A DNA stretch of 12,291 bases from positions 1 to 12,291 of the forward strand of contig SLPX01000260.1 in NCBI GenBank assembly GCA_007131745.1. The letters are read 5' to 3'. The notes under the pieces are model-generated. The model was not told where the DNA came from. It ran no database searches and saw nothing but the letters and a program-made list of their open reading frames with translations. How positions within the stretch are numbered: the stretch's first letter is position 1; each line of letters starts with the position of its first letter. Below, in pieces: positions 1 to 5,702 of this stretch. The position numbers were made by a program, and so were the translations under genes. The stretch comes from Myxococcales bacterium. Lineage in GTDB: Bacteria > Myxococcota > Polyangia > HGW-17 > SLPX01.

Positions 1-586
1 CTGTGTAATCGTGCGTGGTACATACTGATGGGAAAAAACTCTCCGCCGTTTCCAGGTTATGGTGATAGCCTTGAAGCCCGGCATCCCAAAGCTTTACCAG
101 GCCTTCTTCCGACAAGATGCCCAGACTTGCACATGGCTTGACCTCGCCCGACGCGGAGATTCTCCGTATTGCGGTGCAGATGCGCTCTAACTCATGGTCC
201 GTGTCGATGGATGTGCCGCTGGTCACTATTCCGAATCTGCCGGCGCATATTTCAGCGCTTTCCCTGGCTGCTTTTTCAATATCATAAATCTCCAGCAGAT
301 CGTGGGTTTTCACTCCGGTGTCATGATGTGCCGATTGGGCGCAAAAACCGCAGTCTTCGGGACACCGCCCGCTCTTTGCGTTCACGATTCCGCAGAGCTC
401 TACTTCGTAACCCTTGAAAAACCGGGCTATTCGATTCGCTACGGGAAAGAGTTCGTACACGGCTCCTCCCTCCAGATCCATGAATTCCTGTGCTTCTTCA
501 GCTGTCATCAAGCCACCGTCGTATATGCGATGTTCGATTGTCTCAAGCCGTTCTTTTGTGTTTCGATGACTTTGTGCCGACCGCAT
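1..586 (-). CDS. bioB: Biotin synthase, radical SAM (3' end beyond window)
   Basis: BioB inserts sulfur into dethiobiotin to make biotin, using S-adenosylmethionine and Fe-S clusters in the cytoplasm. Reading the minus strand from the ATG at 586 gives 195 codons that run off the window edge. The radical-SAM cluster motif C75-P-E-D-C79-G-F-C82 is intact, followed by family blocks around residues 87-97 (HHDTGVKTHDL), KPCASLGIL (Cys152, matching E. coli Cys128) and the substrate-pocket HHNLET (175-180). At the position of E. coli Cys97 (RFC) this protein has RFG (Gly119); the nearest cysteine is Cys114. The start is supported by a GGGAGAGG ribosome-binding site (591-598) 4 nt upstream. It lies 14 nt after the phosphotransferase gene and is probably co-transcribed with it. 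About 130-150 C-terminal residues, including the last cluster ligands, are not visible. Identity is near certain; the cluster type is open. Confidence 0.95.
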   Translation of the reverse strand, partial: MRSAQSHRNTKERLETIEHRIYDGGLMTAEEAQEFMDLEGGAVYELFPVANRIARFFKGYEVELCGIVNAKSGRCPEDCGFCAQSAHHDTGVKTHDLLEIYDIEKAARESAEICAGRFGIVTSGTSIDTDHELERICTAIRRISASGEVKPCASLGILSEEGLVKLWDAGLQGYHHNLETAESFFPSVCTTHDYT

Positions 587-600
587 AGATCCTCTCCCAT

Positions 601-1707
601 TCAGATGATGTGCTTTTTGACCAATTTCTCGATCTTTGGCAAAGATTTTTCCATCTGTCGCGCAAGTTCGGCCATGGATTCCGCGCGAGCCATGTTGTGA
701 GCTCTCCTGGAAGGGTACCTGCGGGGATCCCAGCCGAAATATGAATCTTCCACTACGTCTCTCAGAAATCTGGAACACAGCTCCCAGGTTATCAACGGGC
801 CGGCCGATGGGATCCTTTCAATTTCCTCCTCCGAGAGCGTAATCCCGGAAAGCCGGTAGCCGGCGAGGATTGCTTCCAGGATATCCATCCTCAAAGTTCC
901 GGAGTTTTCTTCCGGCCCGGCCGGTGTCCAGGATCTCACAGCGTCGCCGAGATCCACAAGTATCGTGTGGTGAGAACATGTGTCCAGGTCAACCAGGCCC
1001 GCTACTTCGTTCTTGCAGACCTTAAACAGTATGTTGGAGATCTTCGGGTCTCCGTGAACAACGCGGCGGGGAAGTTGTCTCCACTCGAAAAACTTTTGGA
1101 GAGCGGTGAGTCGATCCAAGGTTTCCTCCCCGAGTTGTTGAATTCGTCCGAAATCAAGCATCTCATCGGATCCATCCGGCCTCGAACCTTCTTTCCGGTA
1201 TTTTGAAAGCGCGATTTCCAGGCTTTTCATGTGAAAAACCGTATCGTGAAGCGGATGGTTGCTTTTGAATTCGTAATCCAAGTCGCTTGCAAGCATGTGA
1301 AAGCGGCCCAATAATTCAGCGGCGTTTTGTGCAGTTTCAACGTTTTCCACCCGGGTTCTTGATTCACCTTCAATCCAGGTTGTGAGTCGCCACTTGACTC
1401 CTTCCCACTCCGCAGCGTATTCACCTGAAACCGTCTTTACCAGCGCCGGCGCGGGGAACCCTTTTTTTTCCATGTGCTGGGTTACAACAGCGTAGTCCTC
1501 AAGAATTCCAAGCGAAGAGAGTTTAGGATGCAGCGCCTGCAAGCAGAACTCCCCGCTTTGCGTGCAGAGTTTGTATGTTGCGTGAATCAGACCGCCGGAA
1601 ACCCTTTCGATGTTGAGCGGATCAGCGATGCCGAAAGCTTTGACTAGGAATTCAACCGGAGGGTTCTCCTGAGCATCCGGTATATTTGCATTTGTTTTGT
1701 TTTCCAT
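601..1707 (-). CDS. Phosphotransferase, APH / N-acetylhexosamine-kinase-like fold
   Basis: A 368-aa soluble small-molecule kinase of the aminoglycoside phosphotransferase superfamily (APH, PF01636-type). An N-lobe block at 34-45 (ERVSGGLIHATY) resembles the glycine-rich nucleotide loop of NahK-like sugar kinases. The Brenner-type catalytic loop is VVHGDPKISNILF (216-228), with catalytic Asp220 and Asn225. The metal-binding aspartate is in GLVDLDT (Asp240/Asp242), followed by LVDLGDAVRSW. The fold predicts ATP-dependent phosphorylation of a hydroxyl on a sugar, amino alcohol or similar metabolite; the substrate cannot be read from sequence. There is no reason to call it a resistance gene: it sits at the head of an apparent operon with bioB rather than in a mobile context. 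The only in-frame ATG near the N-terminus is at 1707 and lacks a strong Shine-Dalgarno sequence. The family call is firm, the role unknown. Confidence 0.88.
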   Translation of the reverse strand: MENKTNANIPDAQENPPVEFLVKAFGIADPLNIERVSGGLIHATYKLCTQSGEFCLQALHPKLSSLGILEDYAVVTQHMEKKGFPAPALVKTVSGEYAAEWEGVKWRLTTWIEGESRTRVENVETAQNAAELLGRFHMLASDLDYEFKSNHPLHDTVFHMKSLEIALSKYRKEGSRPDGSDEMLDFGRIQQLGEETLDRLTALQKFFEWRQLPRRVVHGDPKISNILFKVCKNEVAGLVDLDTCSHHTILVDLGDAVRSWTPAGPEENSGTLRMDILEAILAGYRLSGITLSEEEIERIPSAGPLITWELCSRFLRDVVEDSYFGWDPRRYPSRRAHNMARAESMAELARQMEKSLPKIEKLVKKHII

Positions 1708-1721
1708 GAAAACAGTTATCC

Positions 1722-1859
1722 ATGCTTGTGAGTCTGTCTTTTATGCCGCTTGCCGACAGGCGATACAATGTTCCGATATACTACGATCTCCACGAGTTTG
1801 TCGAATTCCACAAGAACCTGCGATGCAAGTACGGAAAGATGCACAAACTTTATTTTTGA
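1722..1859 (+). CDS. Possible small ORF (38-45 codons), doubtful
   Basis: Between the divergent phosphotransferase gene and vapB an open frame starts at ATG 1722 (45 codons) or ATG 1743 (38 codons) and stops with TGA at 1857-1859. The predicted peptide is rich in Tyr, His, Lys and Phe (for example NVPIYYDLHEFVEFHKN), which looks more protein-like than random frames nearby. No Shine-Dalgarno sequence precedes either ATG and I recognise no family. It could be a real micro-protein, a remnant of a gene displaced when the toxin-antitoxin cassette arrived, or chance. The candidate vapBC promoter begins at its stop codon. Confidence 0.15.
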   Translation: MLVSLSFMPLADRRYNVPIYYDLHEFVEFHKNLRCKYGKMHKLYF

Positions 1860-1884
1860 ACAGAAAACCAAAGCATGTTATTCT
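1856..1884 (+). promoter_or_regulatory. Candidate sigma70-type promoter of vapBC
   Basis: TTGAAC (1856-1861) and TATTCT (1879-1884) are separated by 17 nt and lie 39 nt upstream of the vapB start. A small inverted repeat, ACGTT-N8-AACGT (1886-1890 and 1899-1903), follows the -10 box. It could be the operator through which the RHH antitoxin autoregulates, although its arms are only 5 bp. Both calls are by eye. Confidence 0.35.
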
Positions 1885-1922
1885 TACGTTGTGTTGTAAA
1901 CGTTTTCTCAAGAGAGGTTGCT

Positions 1923-2180
1923 ATGGATAAAATTTTGTCGGCAAGGGTAGATGAAGCTGTTATTCAACAAATTGGCATTTTGGCCAATGAACTCAATACG
2001 ACTAAAAAGGCGATTATTGAAGCAGCAATAAAACACTACTCAGAGCAAAAAGGGTTAGATAAAAAAATCAATATTTTTGACAAAACGTGTGGCGCCTGGA
2101 AAAGGAGTGAGACCATACAAGAAAGTGTTTCAAAAACGCGCTCTGAATTCAATACATCCATGAAAAGGCACCATCAATGA
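1923..2180 (+). CDS. vapB: VapB-like antitoxin, ribbon-helix-helix type
   Basis: An 85-aa protein that should neutralise the adjacent PIN toxin and repress its own promoter. The N-terminus (MDKILSARVDEAVIQQIGIL) has the pattern of a ribbon-helix-helix protein: a short beta strand (ILSARVD), then helix 1 (EAVIQQIGILANEL), a turn at NTTKK and helix 2 (AIIEAAIKHYSEQ). The residues after about 45 are charged and would be the toxin-binding tail. The start at 1923 is chosen over an in-frame upstream ATG at 1875 because AGAGAGG (1911-1917) sits 5 nt before it and the RHH strand begins there. Its stop overlaps the vapC start by 4 nt (ATGA), typical of toxin-antitoxin operons. The DNA is clearly A+T-richer than the genes on either side, suggesting horizontal acquisition. 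Confidence 0.82.
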   Translation: MDKILSARVDEAVIQQIGILANELNTTKKAIIEAAIKHYSEQKGLDKKINIFDKTCGAWKRSETIQESVSKTRSEFNTSMKRHHQ

Positions 2181-2560
2181 GGGCATATATTGATTCTGAT
2201 GTTTTAATCTGGCACCTGCGAGGGGAACTGAAGGCCAGAGATCTATTGTTAAAACTTCGAGATGAGGAACAGTATGATCTTTATACCGGAGCGCTGCAAC
2301 GGGCAGAAGTCGTTTTTTTTATGAAGCCGGAAGAGGAACAAGATACAAAATTGTTTTTATCCCAGATTAAAACATGGTCGGTAGATCAAGAAATCGTTGA
2401 TAATGCAGGGAGTTTATACCGAAAATGGCATCCAAGCCATGGAATTGATGTTAATGATGCATTTCTTGCTGCAACAGTTATTCAAACTGGAGGTCGGATA
2501 TATACCCTGAACATCAAACACTTTCCAATGCCCGGAATAAATGCTCAAAAAGCCTGGTAA
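2177..2560 (+). CDS. vapC: VapC-like toxin, PIN-domain ribonuclease
   Basis: A 127-aa single PIN-domain protein, the usual length for VapC. PIN nucleases cut RNA with Mg2+ held by acidic residues; characterised VapC toxins cleave tRNAs or rRNA and halt translation. The acidic set is visible: Asp6 in MRAYIDSDVLIW, Glu44 in LQRAEVVFF, Asp91/Asp94 in GIDVNDAFLAAT, and the C-terminal LNIKHFP block, where many relatives have TxNxxHF. Translation is probably coupled to vapB through the ATGA overlap. The TAA stop (2558-2560) is followed immediately by the ATG of the cysteine synthase/CysRS fusion, so read-through transcription into that gene is likely. No frameshift or missing catalytic residue is seen, so the toxin looks intact. 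Confidence 0.88.
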   Translation: MRAYIDSDVLIWHLRGELKARDLLLKLRDEEQYDLYTGALQRAEVVFFMKPEEEQDTKLFLSQIKTWSVDQEIVDNAGSLYRKWHPSHGIDVNDAFLAATVIQTGGRIYTLNIKHFPMPGINAQKAW

Positions 2561-4957
2561 ATGGAAAAGCACGTGGCAGAATCCAAGTCGATGACATTTG
2601 AAAAACTTCGGGAAAGCGGCGTGTTGGGACTGGTGGGAAATACCCCCTTGGTTCCGATTCGCCGGTTGAATCCCAATCCGAAAGTGATCGTGCTGGGCAA
2701 ATACGAAGCGTTGATGCCGGGGGGATCTATAAAGACGCGCATTGCACTCAGCATGATTGAAACAGCGGAAAAGTCGGGTGAGTTGGGTCCGGGTAAGATC
2801 ATACTGGAGGCGACTTCGGGAAATACCGGTATCGGCCTGGCGCTCGTGGCCGCGGTGAAGAATTACCCGGTTCTTCTTGCCATGTCCGAGGCAGTGAGTC
2901 TTGAACGCAGAAAAATCCTGGCCGCCCTTGGAGCGGATTTTCTTTTAACGGATCCCGAGAGGGGGACCGACGGGGCCATTGAGGAGGCTTACAGGTTGGC
3001 CAGGGAAGAGCCGGACAAGTACTTTCTGCCCGACCAGTTCAACAATCCCGCAAACGCGGATGCTCACTACCGGGGAACCGGGCTCGAGATATGGAGAGAC
3101 ACCGGTGGACTTGTTACCCATCTGGTCGCTTCCATGGGAACGACCGGCACGCTTATGGGGTGCTCGAAGCGCCTGAAGGAGTTGAATCCTCAGGTTCGTA
3201 TAATAGGCGTGGAGCCTTATCTCGGCCACAAGCTGCAGGGGTTGAAAAACCTCAAGGAAGCTTATGTTCCAGGCATCTACGACGCGGGGGCCTTGGATGA
3301 AAAAATCAACGTGGTGGATGACGCGGCTTTTGAAATGACTCGCAGACTTGCGCGGGAAGAGGGTTTGTTCGTGGGAATGAGTTCAGGAGCCGCGGTTTAC
3401 GTGGCTCTGGAACAGGCCAAACGACTGGATAGCGGGGTTATAGTTGTCGTTCTTCCTGATGGTGGCGAAAGATACCTGAGTACGAACCTGTTCGCTGTGG
3501 GCGAAGCGGAGCAGTCCGAGCCTGTCGAATCAACGCTCAAGTTGATCAATACGTTCACCAGAAGGAAAGAACGTTTTGAAACCAGGGAAGAGGGAAAAGC
3601 GGTTTTGTATACTTGCGGGCCGACCCTGGACCAGCGGCCTCATTTGGGTCTCTATCGACGGATTGTTCTTGCCGATATTTTGAAACGGTATCTCGAGTTT
3701 CAATATGCCTGCGAGGTAAAGCACGTGGTGGGTTTGGTGGACATGGATGAAAATGTTTTGGCCGCGGCGAAAAGGGAAAACAGGAAACCGGAGGAAGTGG
3801 TGAAAAAAGTTCAATCTTTTTTCCAGGAGGATCAAACAGCGCTGAATATTTTGCCCGCAGAAAGGGCTCCCCGCGCTTCCTGCAACACGGATTCCATGTT
3901 GAATCTCGCCGGCCGGCTCGCGGAGGCCGGGCTGGCCTATGAAAAACTTCGGTCGGTCTATTTTCGGCTGGATCGTTATCCCGAATACGGCCGTGTATCG
4001 GGCATAGACCTTGACAAGATACGGGTGGGCACCACGGTGGATCTGGATCGTTATGAAAAAGCGGATCCCAAGGATTTCACCCTGCTTAGGAGAAGCACGC
4101 TGGCTGAATTGAGGGCGGGTTTTTACACGGAAAGCGAATGGGGTAACATGAGTCCTTCGTGGCATCTGCAATGCGCGTCGCTTGCGATGGCCCATTGCGG
4201 CGAACGTTTTGATGCGCACATAAGCGGGACGGATCTGATTTTTCCACACCACGAAAACACTTCGGCTCTCATAAAGTCGGTGACCGGGGAATATCCTTCA
4301 AGGTTCGCATTGCATGCAGAGATGATACTCGTTGACGAGAAAAAGATGTCTCGCAGCGGGGGCACCGCTGTAACCGTTCCCGAAGTGACGGAAAAGGGTT
4401 TTACCGGGCGGGTCATCCGGTATTTCCTGGCCACGACTCACTACAGGCAGCCTCTGAGGTTTTCTTTGCAGGCCCTCGAGAGCGCGCGCAACTCGTTGAA
4501 CAGGCTGGACGATTTCGTGATCAACATAGCCGGGGCTTCGGGTGTTGCACAAGGTGACGAGGTCGACGGCTGTATGGGCGAACTGAACGCGGAATTCAAG
4601 AAAGCCATGGATGACGATCTGAACGTGTCTGCTGCCATGGCAGCGGTGTTTAGCTTCGCCCGGAAGATCAATTCGCTCGTTGCGAAAAATCGCGTCTCCA
4701 AGGAGCAAATCGGTTCGATATTGAATTCAGTAAGAACTCTGACCGGGTTGCTGGGCTTCATGCCTGAGGCCGGGTGTCCGGCCGGACCGGAGATAATGGA
4801 ATTGATCGAGCGAAGAAACCGCGCGAGACAGGAGAAAGACTACGAAACAGCGGATCGGATCCGGGAAAACTTATCCCGCAGAGGCATAGTCGTGGAAGAC
4901 ACGTCCGGATCCACCCGTTGGCGCCGCAAAAGAGCGACCGATAAAACAGTGGATTAA
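2561..4957 (+). CDS. cysK-cysS: Cysteine synthase / cysteinyl-tRNA synthetase-like fusion protein
   Basis: One uninterrupted 798-codon frame carries two enzymes. Residues 15-312 form a PLP-dependent O-acetylserine sulfhydrylase (CysK/CysM): Lys58 in GGSIKTR is the PLP lysine, TSGNTG (85-90) is the substrate loop, MGTTGTLMG (192-200) is the phosphate loop, and MSSGAA (273-278) and LPDGGERYLST (298-308) match the C-terminal blocks. After a roughly 15-residue linker, 329-798 aligns end to end with CysRS: YTCGPT (Cys352, Zn ligand), HLGL (361-364) in place of HIGH, VDMDEN (393-398) in place of TDIDDK, SWHLQC (Cys538, Zn ligand), FPHHENT (561-567), KMSRS (595-599), an anticodon-binding end with EKDYETAD and a WRRK terminus. 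The expected activities are cysteine synthesis from O-acetylserine and sulfide, then charging of tRNA-Cys. The altered synthetase motifs make the second uncertain. The start may be 2561 or 2591 (MTFEKL); neither has a good ribosome-binding site. Confidence 0.93.
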   Translation: MEKHVAESKSMTFEKLRESGVLGLVGNTPLVPIRRLNPNPKVIVLGKYEALMPGGSIKTRIALSMIETAEKSGELGPGKIILEATSGNTGIGLALVAAVKNYPVLLAMSEAVSLERRKILAALGADFLLTDPERGTDGAIEEAYRLAREEPDKYFLPDQFNNPANADAHYRGTGLEIWRDTGGLVTHLVASMGTTGTLMGCSKRLKELNPQVRIIGVEPYLGHKLQGLKNLKEAYVPGIYDAGALDEKINVVDDAAFEMTRRLAREEGLFVGMSSGAAVYVALEQAKRLDSGVIVVVLPDGGERYLSTNLFAVGEAEQSEPVESTLKLINTFTRRKERFETREEGKAVLYTCGPTLDQRPHLGLYRRIVLADILKRYLEFQYACEVKHVVGLVDMDENVLAAAKRENRKPEEVVKKVQSFFQEDQTALNILPAERAPRASCNTDSMLNLAGRLAEAGLAYEKLRSVYFRLDRYPEYGRVSGIDLDKIRVGTTVDLDRYEKADPKDFTLLRRSTLAELRAGFYTESEWGNMSPSWHLQCASLAMAHCGERFDAHISGTDLIFPHHENTSALIKSVTGEYPSRFALHAEMILVDEKKMSRSGGTAVTVPEVTEKGFTGRVIRYFLATTHYRQPLRFSLQALESARNSLNRLDDFVINIAGASGVAQGDEVDGCMGELNAEFKKAMDDDLNVSAAMAAVFSFARKINSLVAKNRVSKEQIGSILNSVRTLTGLLGFMPEAGCPAGPEIMELIERRNRARQEKDYETADRIRENLSRRGIVVEDTSGSTRWRRKRATDKTVD

Positions 4958-4997
4958 TAACATTGAGAGCGCAGAGGCGGCGGGATGATTAGGGATC

Positions 4998-5702
4998 TCA
5001 AATTCTGAAAAATGCTGTTAACGGGAGGTGATCGGATGCTTTCCGTGACAACTGCGTTTTGTAAACCTCCATACGCACAACTGCTTCCGACGGAAACATC
5101 CAGATCCTGTCAAGTGCGAGTAATGGAAAGCGGGATGGATAAGTGCGCGGTGCCCTTTGTCTAATTGGCTTTCCAAGCATTCTGTCCCATGTGAGGGTTG
5201 TTCCGTCTATAGGCCACCAACTGTTGAAATCGCCCAACAGCATCATCGGTCCATTATTAGATCCGCCGATGATGTCGACCAGTTTTGCTGTTTGTCGATG
5301 TCGTTCCTTTCTTTTGAGGCCCAGGTGGGTGGTTATCACCCGGAGTGTTTTCTCTTCCCCCATGTCGAGCAGCACATCAACTGCAGCACGCGGCTCTCTT
5401 CCAGGCAGGCTGATGTTGTGGTGTTCGACGGTGCGGATGGTGTGCTTTACCAACAACGCGTTTCCGTAGTGTTCGTCAGCTTTCATCAAAGTGGGGCCGC
5501 TTATCAGGTTCAACCCGAGTTTATGGGCGAAATACGTCGCCTGGTTATCATTTGATCTGCCGTTTAGACGTGATTCAACTTCCTGCAGCGCCATGATATC
5601 CGCATTGATTCCGGCCAATACCGACAAGACGCGATCAATATCTTTGAGTCCGTCGGTTCCGACACAGCGGTGTATGTTGTACGTGCAGGCGGAAAATCTC
5701 AT
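4998..5702 (-). CDS. Endonuclease/exonuclease/phosphatase (EEP) family hydrolase
   Basis: A 234-aa metal-dependent phosphodiesterase of the EEP fold (DNase I, exonuclease III and inositol phosphatase relatives; E. coli YbhP is the contextual parallel). The whole catalytic set is present: Asn9 in CTYNIH, Glu41 in MALQEVES, His126 in TTHLGL, Asp158 and Asn160 in LLGDFNSW, Asp198 in LALDRIW, and Asp224-His225 in ASDHLP. There is no signal peptide or membrane segment. Its ATG overlaps the stop of the phospholipase D gene by 4 nt (5699-5702), so the two are probably translationally coupled and act together. EEP genes beside PLD/cardiolipin synthase genes are a known arrangement (ybhP beside clsB in E. 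coli). The substrate is unknown; a phospholipid-derived phosphodiester is a reasonable guess. The 3' end converges on the cysteine synthase fusion with 40 nt between and no clear terminator. Confidence 0.9.
   Translation of the reverse strand: MRFSACTYNIHRCVGTDGLKDIDRVLSVLAGINADIMALQEVESRLNGRSNDNQATYFAHKLGLNLISGPTLMKADEHYGNALLVKHTIRTVEHHNISLPGREPRAAVDVLLDMGEEKTLRVITTHLGLKRKERHRQTAKLVDIIGGSNNGPMMLLGDFNSWWPIDGTTLTWDRMLGKPIRQRAPRTYPSRFPLLALDRIWMFPSEAVVRMEVYKTQLSRKASDHLPLTAFFRI

Noticed and set aside
194..700. A 168-codon plus-strand open frame
   Set aside because: It is antisense to bioB, whose minus-strand reading has unmistakable radical-SAM and BioB motifs.
601..1707. Aminoglycoside resistance gene
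   Set aside because: It has the APH fold only; sequence blocks are closer to sugar-kinase-like members and the context is metabolic, with no mobile element.
3530..4252. A 240-codon open frame on the minus strand
   Set aside because: It lies entirely antisense to the CysRS half of the fusion gene, shows no family motif and has arginine/proline-rich shadow composition.
4958..4997. Possible bidirectional terminator between the convergent genes
   Set aside because: Only a 6-bp inverted repeat (TTGAGA/TCTCAA) with a long loop is visible and no T-tract follows.
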